From NCBI RefSeq assembly GCF_030867095.1, contig NC_081831.1, forward strand, positions 22,482,001-22,546,000: DNA of 64,000 nt, read 5' to 3'. This document shows positions 42,016 through 53,490 of the stretch, one piece after another. The notes under the pieces were generated by a model, which worked only from the letters and a program-made list of their open reading frames with translations, was not told the DNA's origin and did no database searches. How positions within the stretch are numbered: the stretch's first letter is position 1; every line of letters begins with the position of its first letter. The translations under genes were made by a program, and so were the position numbers. The stretch is from Alligator mississippiensis. Its lineage: Eukaryota; Chordata; Crocodylia; Alligatoridae.

Positions 42016-42689
42016 CAGCAGTGACAGTGGCCTGTTCCCCCCCCGTGGCCACACATACACGATCCACGCGGGACTGGGGTCATGCGGCGCAGGCGGGCGA
42101 GGCGGGACGCGGCGGTCCTGAGCCGGCACCAGCTCGTCCGCCGCCGTGTGTGGCAATAGCCCGCCTGGGGCAAGTCACGTCACCGGGTGGGACCCAGGCG
42201 TCCGGGCTCCCAACCCCCCCCCGCCCCGCCCCGCAGCCGTGGCCTTTGCTCCCGGGGGATTATCTCCGCTCAACCCCGCACACGTGGCCGGACAAGGGTC
42301 GCCGGGTCTCGGTGACAGCGATGCAGGGCTGGGAGGACCCTGGGTCCTCTGGGCGGCTGGGAGCACGTGGGGGTCTGGGAGCCCGGACTCCTGGGTTCTG
42401 CCCCGAGCTGGGAGAAAGGGGTAGAGGGCGGGGTGGGGCTGAGGCCGAGGGCTTCTGGGTCCTTTCCCCAAGCCGAGGAGGGGGCTGAGGTCCGGGGGAG
42501 GGAGGGGGCAGCACCGGGCTGGGCGCCAGTTGGGCCCTGGTCCCAGGAGGTCCCCGCCCCCCACCCGGGCAAGGCTGGCATCTCCGCGGCGCTGCCGCTG
42601 CCCTGGGGACACCGCGGCTCCGGCTGCCCGGGAGAGCGAGAGCCAGGGACCGTCGGGGGTGGGGGCGGCTACGGGTCCGGAGTGAGGGG

Positions 42690-42780
42690 CATCAACAGCT
42701 CTAAAGAGGGTGCTGCAGGTTGGGAGTGAGGGGTCCCGCGGGGCTGCGAGTCAGGAGTGAGGGGCCCCGCCGGTCGGCGC
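42690..42780 (-). repeat. Family B copies just upstream of the TLCD4-like start
   Basis: Three inverted cores (GGGTCCGGAGTGAGGGGC, GGTTGGGAGTGAGGGG and GAGTCAGGAGTGAGGGGCC) lie within 120 bases of the ATG, so they are probably in the 5'UTR or core promoter. Confidence 0.7.
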
Positions 42781-42808
42781 TGACGCGGGCCCCCACAGGC
42801 CCCCCGCC

Positions 42809-44748
42809 ATGGAGGACTCCACTCGTTTCGGCTACTGCGTGGTGGCCGCCAGCTTCGTGGGCTTCCAGTTCTGCTTCTCGGCCGTGAGCCCCCGGCTGTC
42901 GCTGGCGCTCTGCCCCCCGTACTGCGCGCTGCCCCCCGCCCGCCGCATCGAGTGGGACTCCAGGTACCGCCCCTCCCCCGGCCAGGATCGGGCCCCCGGA
43001 GCCAGTAGAGAACCCAGGTGTCCGGGCTCCCTGGGCCCGAACGTCAAGGGATGTCGCGGGGGTGACCTGTCTGTCCGTGACATCCCCGCGCTGCCCCCAG
43101 GTGCGTGTCCACTCTCCACGCGCTGCTGGTCGGGAGCTTCTGCCTCTACATCCTCTGGTACGACGCGGCCGTGAACGCGGATCCTATATGGTGAGACCCC
43201 CCCCCCCGCCCCCCAGTGCCCCTCATTCCCGCCTCGCAGACCCCCCCAGCCCTGGTAATGCCCCTCACTCCCGGTCTGCAGCCCCCTGCCCCCCCCCAGC
43301 CTTGCCAGTGCCCCTCACTCCCGACCCGCAGCCCCTCGCTCTGTAACCGCAGCCAAGTCCCCGAGCCGGGCAGCTTTCCCAGGCCCTCTCTGCCAGCCGT
43401 GGCAAGAAGGTGGGGAGCGTGGGAGGAGGTGCCAGGCCTGGGCGGGGGGCGGGCGTCACATGGCACCGCGGGCATGAAGAGCCGTTTTGTGCTGGGAAAG
43501 AAAGAGCTCCTTGTTCCCGCGGCCGGAGTTGACCGGGGGGGAGGACGGAAGGGGGGGGGGGGCAGGGGCCTGGCATTGAGGGGGAAGCTGGGACTCCAGG
43601 GGGTGTACTGTCGGTCCCTGCGAGCTGCCGTCCATGAGCTCACCCCCCCCCATCCTGTGCCCGCAGGGGCGACCCCCGCCTAGTGAAGCTGAACGTGGCC
43701 ATCATCAGCGGCTACTTGCTCTATGGTACGTGCCCCCCCCCCCACCCCTTGGAGCTGAGGGGTCCCCCCCTCTGAAGCAGGTCTGAGCCCCCCCTCCGGA
43801 CCCCAGAGCAGCCGGGGGTGTTTGCAAGGGCTAGACCCAGGGGGGTGACCCCTCCTTCTCACTCCCGCCCCTAGACCTGCTGCTTCTCGGCCGCTACTGG
43901 AAGACGATGGGAGACGCGCTCTTCGTGTGTCACCACGTGGCGGCGCTGTACGCCTACGGCTACGTGCTGGTCAGTGTGGGGGGGAAGGGCTGCGGGTCAG
44001 GAGTGAGTGTCACCGGCTGGGGCAGAGGGAAGGGAGCAGCGGGCTGCTGGTCGGGAGTGAGAGGCACGTTTCAGCCCGTGGGGGGCTGTGGGTTGGGAGC
44101 GAGAGGTACCGGGTCCTGGAGGGGCTGGGCAGGGGCTGACGGTGTCCTTCACCTCCAGAACCGCGGGGTGTTACCGTATTTCGCCAATTTCCGCCTCCTC
44201 TCCGAGCTTTCGACCCCCTTCGTAAACCTGCGGTGAGTTTGGGGGCATCTGGCCTGGCCCGTCCTACAGCCCCCTCCCCAGCTCTGCTGCCCCTGGGCGG
44301 ACCTCGCTCCAGTCTGGGGGAGTCACTTCTCTCCCCCAGCACCAGGCGCAGGCTCTCAGCAAATTCAGACAGCGAAACCCCGCCCCCTTTCTCCTCAGCC
44401 AATCCCCTGGCGCGGAGGAGGGGGCGGGTCTTCTTAAAGTGACAGAGCCCCCGTTGTGGCAGGTGGTTCCTGGAGGCGGCAGGGTGGCCGCGGGGTTCGG
44501 GGCCGGTGCGGGCCAACGGGGTGGCCATGGCCGTGGCCTTCTTCTCTGTGCGCATCGCAGTCATCCCCACCTACTACGCCCGCGTGCTGGCCTGGCACGG
44601 CACGCCCGAGTACGCCCGCCTGGGCCCGGCCGTGCAGGCCGCCTGGATCGGTCCCAGCCTGGCCCTGGAGGTCCTCAACCTGGTCTGGATGTACCGCATC
44701 CTGCGGGGCGTCTACCGCGCCTGCCACGCGCCCCGCAAGCAGCTCTGA
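42809..44748 (+). CDS. TLC-domain transmembrane protein, TLCD4 (TMEM56)-like
   Basis: Multi-pass membrane protein of the TRAM-LAG1-CLN8 family. Six exons: 42809-42963, 43101-43190, 43667-43725, 43875-43969, 44159-44232 and 44463-44748 (759 nt, 252 aa). It aligns end to end with human TLCD4: RRIEWDSRCVSTLHALLVGS, YDAAVNADPIWGDP, NVAIISGYLLYDL, YWKTMGDALFVCHHVAALYA, NFRLLSELSTPFVNLRWF and LEVLNLVWMYRI. Hydrophobic segments recur about every 35-40 residues. The paired histidines in the HH motif are the expected TLC core. Family members affect membrane lipid composition; no specific reaction can be assigned. In human, TLCD4 is on chromosome 1 and no such gene lies between ECSIT and CNN1, so this is probably the second vertebrate paralogue (fish tlcd4b type). 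Confidence 0.9.
43200..43340 (+). repeat. Family B repeats (TLCD4-like intron 2)
   Basis: Three units: GTGCCCCTCATTCCCGCC, ATGCCCCTCACTCCCGGTC and GTGCCCCTCACTCCCGACC, each followed by a C-rich 25-base spacer. Two or three inverted copies follow in intron 4 (about 43985-44115). Confidence 0.8.
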
Positions 44749-44814
44749 CCGGGGACCCTCGCGCCACCCTTCCCCCCCCCACCCCCCGCAATGACCCGGA
44801 CCAGCATCCGCGGA

Positions 44815-45160
44815 GCCTGGGGGCGTCTAAACTGGAATTGCCCCTGGGAGCACCTGAGTTGAGTTGGAATTACCCCTAGTGGGGGGCATCTGGCTAAAAC
44901 TGTCCCCCCCCCCGGGAAATCTGGATTGGAATTACCCCCCTGAGGGCATCTGGGCTGGAATTACCCCTCTAGGAGCATGAACTGCTCCCCCCAGGAAACT
45001 CTGAATTGGAATTACTCCTCAGGGGTATCGGGGCTGGAAGTGCTCCCCCCCTGGGCCTTCTAGGCTGGATTTACCCTCCCAGGCATCTGGGCTGGGATTA
45101 CCTCCCCAGGGGGCAACTAAATTGGAATTGACCCCCAGGGGCATCTCGGCCCGTGTGGCC
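44815..45160 (+). repeat. About 34-bp GGAATTACCCC minisatellite, 3' of the TLCD4-like gene
   Basis: Nine to ten degenerate units with the core GGGCTGGAATTACCCC followed by TCAGGGGCATCT. Starting 67 bases after the stop codon, it probably lies inside the 3'UTR, since the first good AATAAA is at 45715. Confidence 0.8.
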
Positions 45161-45572
45161 CTCCCTCGATCCCTTCCAGCTGCGGGAGCCGTGCAGAAAA
45201 AGTAGCTCGGGGGAGCCTACCACCGCCCCCGTCGTGCCACTGCACCAGCCTCGTGCCCCTCTGCCAGGCTGCGTGCCTCAATTTCCCCGCCTACAGGGTA
45301 GCAGCCCTGGCTTTCATCAGTGCCTTCCCTGGGACCTCCTCTGCTCCGGGGCCGGGAGTATCGATCCTGGCGGGAGGGGCCCCGATCCTGGCTGGGTCCT
45401 TGAATTGGTCAGGTCTCTCCCTGCCTCAGTTTCCCCCCCCCCCGGGGGATGTGCACCCCACGCCCCAGGCCTCGATCCTGCGTGGACCATGTCTCACTCC
45501 CCCCCCTCCCCCCACGATGGTGCAGGGGGCGGGGCGGGGCCGACCCCGGGGGTCCCCGGCATATGCGGGCGA

Positions 45573-45655
45573 TGACGTCACCACTGATCGCCAAGGGGGC
45601 TATACATGGCCATGGTGCACGGCGTAGGGAGCCCCCCTACGTCACCGTCGCGTCA
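45573..45655. promoter_or_regulatory. CRE motif cluster
   Basis: A perfect palindromic TGACGTCA at 45573-45580, then TACGTCACC and GCGTCATC within 80 bases, in a CG-rich patch between the TLCD4-like gene and CNN1. No transcript is evident. Confidence 0.45.
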
Positions 45656-45714
45656 TCAGGGAGGAAGGGAGAGGCTGGGCTGTGATCTCACTTTAGGGGT
45701 GTTCCCCCCTCATG

Positions 45715-45720
45715 AATAAA
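45715..45720 (+). terminator. Candidate TLCD4-like poly(A) signal
   Basis: AATAAA in the context CATGAATAAATCACC, 967 bases after the stop codon; the first consensus signal downstream. Confidence 0.45.
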
Positions 45721-45971
45721 TCACCAGATGCTAATAAGCCGTGCACGCCCCCTGGCGGCAGGGGACGGAACTGGGGGCGTGGCTTGTTGTGTGATGGGCG
45801 TGGTTTGGTTGAGGAGGGGCGTGTCCTGAGCACGCCGCGAGTGGGCCATACGGCGCTGTATGGACCTGGCACCGCAAAGCCCCCCGGGTTGGCCCGGCCC
45901 GGCCCGCGGGCTCCATTCCCGTTTCCCTCCACCCCCAGATTTATGGCGTGCCAGGGCCAGGAGGGAGCCGG

Positions 45972-45981
45972 ACTTATAAGG
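45972..45981. promoter_or_regulatory. CArG-like site far upstream of CNN1
   Basis: ACTTATAAGG matches the SRF CArG box except at its first base. It lies about 1.2 kb upstream of the CNN1 ATG. Confidence 0.3.
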
Positions 45982-46009
45982 CAACAGAGCCCAAGGCTGG
46001 GGGCGGAGC

Positions 46010-46310
46010 TTGGCTAGGACGCCTGGGCTCTCCAGAGACGGGGATCTAGTGGTTACAGTTCTGGGGAGGGGGCCTGGGGCCTCTCCACAGCTCCAAATAG
46101 GAGGTGGGGGCTGGAAGCCTGAACACCTGGGTTCCAACTAGCTCTGGGAGTGGGGGTGGAATGCATGGGACTAGAGCAGGGGGTCTTGGGAGCCGGGATG
46201 CCTGGCTTCTATCATCAGCTGTTGGGGGGTAGTGGGGAGGCCTGCGATCAAAGCCGGAGGACCTGGGGGTCAGGACTCCTGGGTTCTGGCTCTGGGGGTC
46301 TGGCTCCCAG
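46010..46310 (+). repeat. Family A repeats upstream of CNN1
   Basis: Four units (GGACGCCTGGGCTCTCC, GAACACCTGGGTTCC, GGATGCCTGGCTTC and GGACTCCTGGGTTCTGG), each followed by AGCTCTGGGAGTGGGGG-type sequence. Confidence 0.75.
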
Positions 46311-47193
46311 CCCCAGGCTCTACTACTGTAGAGAGGGGAGAGCTGAGATTGGGGGGGTGCTGCTGAACAGCTCCCCCCAACCTGGCATGAGACAAGTTTG
46401 CTGGGTCTCCAGCCCCTTCATGCAGCATGCCCCCCAATTCCTGGCCCCTGGCTCACTTCTGTCCTGGCCCCATCCTCTCCTGGACTCTTCTTGGGGGAGT
46501 GGGGAACACAAGCACATCCCACTCTTCCTATCGGGGCTGATTCAGCGCAGTCCAGTGCAATGAAGGGGTATGGGCTTATGTCGGCCGAGGGGGGAGGGCC
46601 TTGCTCCTAACCCCCCTTGCCTCTCCACAAGGCCCCTACTCCATGGGGAAACTGAGGCAGGGGGCAGTGACCCCCCCCACCCCCCCACAGCCTGAGTGAG
46701 GGCATGGTGAGTGGGTGGGAGAACCCAGGTGCCCTACAGCCCAGGTGGCTACTTGATAAGTATGGGGGGCTGGGAAAGAGAGGACCCCAGGGTAGCCCCC
46801 CGGGGGCTGGAGAAGACAGGAGTTGAGGAAGCTGGGAGGGAGGAAGAGAGAAGAGGAGGAGCAAGAGGGGAGCATGGGAGGGAGGAGAAGGGAAAGCGAG
46901 GGAGAGGAACAGACAGCAGGGGAGAGAGCAGGGATGGCGGGAGCAGGAGGGGGGCTGGGGGGCAAGGGAGCACCTTGCCCCCCCTCTGCCCGCCCAGGCC
47001 TGCCCCCCCACCTTGGAAAAAGTGACACCATCCTGCTAATACCAGGGGGCTGAGATCAGCTGGGGGGGAGCCCCGCCCCCAGCTTGCGGGGAGGGGAGCG
47101 GGGGTTGGGTGGGGGTGGCCGGGCCCAGCCGGGGTCTTAAGGGCTGGGGCAGCAGACGAGCAGCAGCTGGGCAGAGCAGGTCCAGACAGCAGC

Positions 47194-50100
47194 ATGTCCA
47201 GCGCCCACTTCGTCCGTGGCCCAGCCTATGGGCTCTCCGCCGAAGTCAAGAGCAAGGTAGGGCCCCAGGACTGGCCTGGGGTGCTGCTTCCCCCAGCAGG
47301 GCCCTGGGGGGGCACATGGGGCCTGGGAGATGATACTGGGGTACATGGGGCAGTGGGGGGGGGGCAGGCTGGGGTGGTGGCAGGTCCCAGCTCAGACTGG
47401 TCCCAGGGCCTGAGGATTGGGCCTGTTCACTCTTAAAGCACCACAGTGCAGTTTGGGGGCACCGCCAGGATGGACATGGGGCAGACCCCCCTGGGGTCCC
47501 CTGGCTGAGGGGTTTGGGGGCAGCTTGGCACCCCTGAGAGGATTCATCCCCTCCCCCTCTATGGGACTAACCCACAGTGGAGGCATCTCACCCCATTTAC
47601 CCCAGGTGGGGCAGGGCCTTGCTGCAGCTGAGTCTGGGGAAATGGCAGGTCAGGATGCCTGGGTCTGTCTCAGTGGTGACTGGCCCCTCCCTACCCCTTG
47701 CCTCAGTGTCCCCATTGGTGATAATGTGGGGCAAATCAGAAGTCAGGGGTCAGAGGTCAGGGCCTGTGTTATCCATTCACTCTTTCTCCCCCCCCCCGGC
47801 ACACCAGGACAGAATGCAGCCACCTCTGGGGTGGGCGCAGCCAGCAGTGGAGTGGTGGGAGTGGGATAGTGAGGACTGGCTGGAGCTGACCAAGTGCTGA
47901 CAGACAGATGGACTGAGCCTCCCCCCCACAATGGGCCCTCAGTGCCCCCCAGCCCATCCCCACCCCTGGCGGGATGCTACCATCCTGCCCATGTGGTGGG
48001 TCCAGCGAGGGTTTAACACACACACACACGTGTGCACACACATGTACACTCGCAGCCCTCACACCAGCCATGCCCAGTGCTTTGCCAGTGACCCCCTCAC
48101 CCCCCTGACCCCTGCTCCCCCCAGCTCTGGCTGCCTGGCTCCCCCTCCCCCAGTCCCCCCCAGTCCCCCCAGTGCCCCCCCCATCCAGATTCCTGCTGGA
48201 GCTGCTGCCCATATAAGGCCGGCTTTGGGGAATCTCTGTGGCGCAGGGAGATGCTATATAAGGCCTGGAGCCACATTCAGACCCTGGCGCAGGACACCCC
48301 CGCCCCTAGCGCCCCTGCCAGCTGGCCAGGGCCCTGCTCTGACCCCCCCCCAGGAAACTGAGGGACCCCCTAGTGGGGGTACAGTGACTCCCCCTAACCT
48401 CCCCCAGCCAGATGTGGGCAGGTGTTTGTTCTCAGTGGGAGGGTTGAGAGCAGTGGGGGCTGAGAGCTTGGACGCCTGGGATCTTGATTCTGGGAGGAGG
48501 TGGGGACTGGGGTGTTAGAGCAGGGGGGTGTCCCTGGAAGCTTAATACCTAGGTTCTCCCCAGCTCTGGGAAGGGAGTGGGGGCCTGGCAGGTGAAAGCA
48601 GGTGAGGCTGGGAGCCTGGACACCTGGGTTCTCTCCCAGCTCTAGGTGGACAGTGGAGCGCAAGGGTTAGAGCAGGGTGTGGGAAGCCTGGATGTCTGGG
48701 ATCTGTATGTGCTCTGGGGAAGTGGCAGCCCAGGCCTTCGCTGTGCCAAGGCCCCGTGGATGTAACCGGGGAAACCAAGGCCTAAAGAGATCAGCCCGCT
48801 TCCCACCCCGCCATCAAGGAAGCAGCACTGTGCGCTGGGATGGAACCCAGGCATCCGGAGTCCCCATGAGAGCTCCCCTCCCAGAGCAGGGAGAGAACCC
48901 AGCTGTCTGGGCTCCCAACCCCACCTGCTCTTACCTCCCCCCCATCCTACTACCCTCCCAAAGCAGGGAATGAACCCCCCCACCCCCACCCCATCAGCCC
49001 CAGCAATGATTCACCCATTCCCCAGCACTGCTGGGGGGGGGGGGGACACCCAGTTTGGAGGGGGGCAGGACAGGCAACCGCATGGGCAAGGTGGGGCTGC
49101 CTGGGGTGGAGAGGCTTTGCAGGGGAGCAGAGCTAGGGGTAGGGGGTACCAAACAGCAGGGTCTATCACCCCCTCCCCCCCAGTTCCTATGACTCCCTCC
49201 CCCGCCCCTTGCACCTAGGGCCAAGTCTCCAGCCCCATTTTTCTCCCTAGTTTGGTGAATTCCTCCCACCCAGCGCCTGCTGCTTGCTTTGGCAGGCAGC
49301 CCTGGCACCAAGCACCAGGAGGGGGAGAGGAAAGGGGCGAGGCTGGCCTACCCAGCTCCGCTTCTGTACCTCAGTTTCCCCACCTGGTGCCAGACCCAGG
49401 GGGCTTTGGGCACAGAGCAACAGGAATCCCCAGGAGTGTCTACGGGATGCCAGGGCTGTAGCCGAGGTGGGGAGAGGGGAATGAGAACCAAGGCATCCTT
49501 GAGCTGCACCCCCAACCCAGCAATGCTTCTCTCAGGGTGGGAGGTGACATGAGCAGCACTGGTCTCAGCTGGGATCAGGCAAGGCCCCAGCGCAGTGCTA
49601 GCAGCTTGTTAGTGAGGAAACATTCCCCTAAGCCCTACAGACAGTGGACCAGGTCCGGTTTCAAGCCTGGGCAGGCAGGCAGCTGGGAACAGGTGCAGTG
49701 GAGGCCTGACCTCTACAGGGCAGAAGGGGATGGGAACCCAGATGTTCAGGTCCATCTTGGACACCCCCACCTTTCAAACAGCCTCAGACCTTGTCCTAGC
49801 CTGGAGCTGGCTACATCTCAGCCATGCCAAGGATCATCCTGGCACCAGGCATGGGAGCCTTACCCCCTGATGCCCCGTAGGCACTGCGGGCTCATAAACC
49901 AGTCAGCCCTAGGCTGTCACTTTTGGGGGAGGGTGAAGAATCCCATGGGGGGGCATATGGAGTCTAGTGTCCCCCACAGGCACAACAGCCCAGGCTGGCA
50001 GGGTGCAAAGGGGTTCACTCTCAGTGCAATGGGGGGCCAGGCTGACCTCTGACCCCTGTCCCTCCCACCAGTTGGCCCAGAAGTATGACCCCTTGAGGGA

Positions 50101-52135
50101 GCAGGAGCTACGGGCCTGGATTGAGGCAATGACGGGCCGGCGCATCGGGGACAACTTCATGGAGGGGCTGAAGGACGGTGTCATCCTGTGCGAGTGAGAG
50201 CTGGGGGGGTGGTGCTTGGGGAGGGGGGAGGGGCACCACTGGGAGGCACCATTCCCCAGCTGTGCTATAGTGACTGCCTGCGCCCTCCTCGGAAGCAGTC
50301 ACATTTCAGCCTCCACCTGTCCACAGACTCATCAACAAGCTACAGCCGGGCTCTGTACGCAAGGTGAATGAGTCCACACAGAACTGGCACAAGGTAAGTG
50401 GGCAATGCCATGGGGGGGAGGGACAAGGGGTGGTGACTGGCAGTGACTCTGTGTCTGTCCTGTGGCAGCTGGAGAACATTGGGAACTTCATCACTGCCAT
50501 CTCACGCTATGGTGTCAAGGCCCATGACATCTTCGAGGCCAACGACCTATTCGAGAATGCCAACCACACCCAGGTGCAGAGCACCCTGCTTGCCCTGGCC
50601 AGTCAGGTAAGATCCCCCCATCCTCCGATCCACCAGGTCAGACACCCCCCAACCTCCCCAGCCCTCGCCCCCAGTACACCCAACCCCAGCCAGGTGAGAC
50701 CCTCCTGATCCCCCTGCCCAATCAGGTGAGACCCTCACAACCTCCCCAGCCAGACAAGACCCCCAACCCACCCAAGTGCCCGGCATGGACAGACGGGACA
50801 CTTACTGTGCTTGGAAGAGCTGCCCTTGGACAAATGCTATGTGTGTCCACACCAGCCCAGGGTGAGCAGGAACTGCCCCCACACACCAGCCCCAGCCACG
50901 ACACTCAGGATTGGAGGTACTTGCTCTAGAACAGGATGTGATACCAGTTGTAGGTACCCCAGCTTTGCAGCGGCTGGGGCAGCTTTTACTCCCCCCCCCC
51001 CGGGGTCTCTCCATCCTGTAGGCCAAAACTAAAGGGAACCAGGTGAATGTGGGGGTCAAGTATGCAGAGAAACAGCAGCGCCGGTTCGAGCCTGAGAAGC
51101 TGCGGGAAGGACGCAACATCATTGGGCTGCAGGTGAGGGGGCTGGATGCTGGCTTGGGGGAGAGGGGTCCTGGGCACCCCCACAGCTTGGGCTGAGCCCC
51201 CTCTGCCTCCCTGCAGATGGGCACCAACAAGTTTGCAAGCCAGCAGGGCATGACGGCCTACGGCACCCGCCGGCACCTCTATGACCCTAAGCTGGGCAAC
51301 GAGCAGCCGCTTGACCAGGCCACCATCAGCCTCCAGATGGGCACCAACAAGGGTGCCAGCCAGGTGAGACCCCCCTCCCCCGCCTCAGTCAGGGTGCCAG
51401 CCCCAGCTCCCCCACCCCCCAGGAAAGCCTCAGGTCCCTGGTTCTTGGATCCACTCAACTCAGGGCAGATGGAACAGGATGTGCTAGAGAAAATCCCCCC
51501 TCTCTGCCCCCCAGCCTGGCCTGGGGGCAAGAGTGAGTGCCCCCTCAGTGCCAGGGACCAGGGGATGGGGAGGCACAGAGTTCAGCCCCTATCCCAGGCA
51601 AGCTCATCCCAGTCTGCCTCAGCCCAGGGGCCACTCTACACCCCCTGAACCAGCCACTAGGATGGCCTTGAACTCCCCCATGTCTTGCCCTCCCTGCCCC
51701 CCAGGCCAAGCACATGAGTTCAAACCTACCCTGGTGCCCCCAGCCCCCACCCCCCCAAGTCCAGGCCCATTCCTGCCTCACCCCAGTGTGACATCAGGCA
51801 ACTCCTCCCTGCCAGGGTCCCAGCTGCTGGCAAAGGGAAACCCCAGACCCTACAGCAACAGAGTGGGAGTGGGCACAGCCTGTGGAGCACCATTAACCCC
51901 TTCTTCCCCCCCGCAGTCGGGCATGACAGCGCCAGGCACCAAGCGGCAGATCTTCGAGCCAGCCCTGGGCATGGAGCACTGTGACACCCTGCATGTGTCA
52001 CTGCAGATGGGCAGTAACAAGGGCGCGTCCCAGCAGGGCATGACCGTGTACGGGCTCCCGCGTCAAGTCTACGACCCCAAGTACTGCCTGAACCCTGGCG
52101 ACGAGCAGCTCTATGAGCTCTACAACTCTGCCTGA
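47194..52135 (+). CDS. CNN1: Calponin 1 (basic, smooth muscle)
   Basis: Actin-binding thin-filament protein that restrains actomyosin ATPase in smooth muscle. Seven exons: 47194-47256, 50072-50193, 50327-50393, 50469-50606, 51022-51132, 51217-51363 and 51917-52135 (867 nt, 288 aa; human 297). It starts [19 protein letters not shown], nearly identical to human. The single calponin-homology domain (about residues 28-131) includes [18 protein letters not shown] and [10 protein letters not shown]. Three calponin repeats follow: [29 protein letters not shown] and [17 protein letters not shown], each preceded by LQMGTNK or LQMGSNK with ASQ. The C-terminal tail is short ([12 protein letters not shown]) against the longer human tail. 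The 2.8 kb first intron carries SRF sites. Basic calponin rather than CNN2 or CNN3 is supported by synteny and repeat residues. Confidence 0.96.
48209..48263 (+). promoter_or_regulatory. Intronic CArG boxes of CNN1
   Basis: A perfect SRF site CCATATAAGG at 48209-48218 and a near match CTATATAAGG at 48254-48263, 45 bases apart, in CNN1 intron 1. An intronic CArG element is an established requirement for smooth-muscle expression of mammalian calponin 1, so conservation of position is striking. Confidence 0.75.
48465..48980. repeat. Family A repeats (CNN1 intron 1), both orientations
   Basis: Four sense units at 48465-48715 (for example GGACACCTGGGTTCTCTCCC at about 48617) are followed by two or three inverted units at 48835-48975 (GAACCCAGGCATCCGG, GAACCCAGCTGTCTGGG), giving a loose large inverted repeat. 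Confidence 0.8.
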
Positions 52136-52753
52136 GTCCCGGGGGCTGGGGAGAGGAAGGTGTTGGGGGGCGGGGGCTGAGGGGACTGGCCAGGGCCCCC
52201 CTGCTTGGCTGCAGCTTTAGGCAGACAGACAGCAGCTTCCCACAACTCACAGCCCCCAGCCCAGCCCAGCCCAGCCTCTACCCTCCCCCCTTATTTTAGT
52301 GCAAAATACAAGCAGAGCCCCCATGGTGGAACCCCCAGGAGCAAGGCAGAGAGGAGAGGGACTCACCAGCATGTGCAAGAGCCTGGCCTTGGGGATGAGT
52401 TTGAGGGGGCAGTGAGTGCTGCTCACTAGTGCAAGGTGGGGAGGGAGGTGGTGTGGATGCTGGGCTGGGTTGGGCTGGGCCTCCTCACATGGGGATCTGT
52501 CCAAGCAAGGCAGTGGGTGCAAGGGGCCAGGGCTCAGGGCCACAGGTGAAAGGGAAGGGGGAAGACACCTGTACTTGACCCCTCCTGCCCCCAACACTTT
52601 CAGGCCTGGGCGGCTCCTCAGCTGGTGCTTGTGGACTAACCATGCAGCAATGCAGACGCTCGGGAGAAGCCTCTGGCCCGAGCCCAGTCCCGCCTGCATG
52701 TGCTGAACACCCCCTGCTCCCAGCACTGCTCCCAGTTACCCTTACTGTGGCAC

Positions 52754-52759
52754 AATAAA
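52754..52759 (+). terminator. CNN1 poly(A) signal
   Basis: AATAAA in CACAATAAAGAGAG, 619 bases after the stop codon. Confidence 0.85.
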
Positions 52760-52909
52760 GAGAGAGAGAAAAGCTGTGGTACTGCTGGCCTCTGCTGAAG
52801 GCTGTGGGTGGGTCTGGGGACCAAGGTCATGACCCTGGGTGGGGCAGAACCGCCGGGACAGAAGGGAGTCTAGAACCTGTTCTAGGGATACCCTAGGGAT
52901 GGGCATTAG

Positions 52910-52910
<1 letters not shown>

Positions 52911-52942
<32 letters not shown>
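52911..52942. repeat. (CA)16 microsatellite
   Basis: Uninterrupted CA dinucleotide run of 32 bases in the short gap between the convergent CNN1 and ELOF1 genes. The rest of that gap (52760-53480) shows no other feature. Confidence 0.95.
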
Positions 52943-52946
<4 letters not shown>

Positions 52947-53484
52947 CTCCCTGGCACCAGGGGCTGGGGCATGAGTGGAGGATGAGAGGGGAAAGAGAGA
53001 GGCCTACAAGCTAGGCTGCCAGGGGGGAGCAAATCCCACATGTGCACACACATTCACATGGATGTCACTACAGACAGGCACTGGGGAAGGTTGATGCAAA
53101 GGCACTGGCCGCTAGAGGGTGCAACGCTCCCATGGTTTAGCTCCAAGGTCAGCTGGCACCACGGGAGGAAGAGGCAGGGGGATAGCACCTACAGCCCCCT
53201 GCACGCAGGGATGATCCCCAACCTAACCCCACACCTTGCTACCAAGGGTAAGAACCTGGGTTCCCAGCTCCATCCCCATCTTCCCTTGTGCTGGGCACTC
53301 ACCCCAGGACTGGTATGAAGCTAGGGGCAGGGGGACCAGCCAGTGTCAGGAGCCCTGGCCTGAGGAAGACCCTGGCTACACACTGCAGGGCAGAGGTGGG
53401 GAGCAGTCTGTAAAACGGGGCTGGGGAAACCCAGGCCAGCAAGGACAGAGCCAAAAAACTGGTCAAGACAGAGCAAGAAGGGAG

Positions 53485-53490
53485 TTTATT
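53485..53490 (-). terminator. ELOF1 poly(A) signal
   Basis: AATAAA on the minus strand, 365 bases downstream of the ELOF1 stop. Confidence 0.75.
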
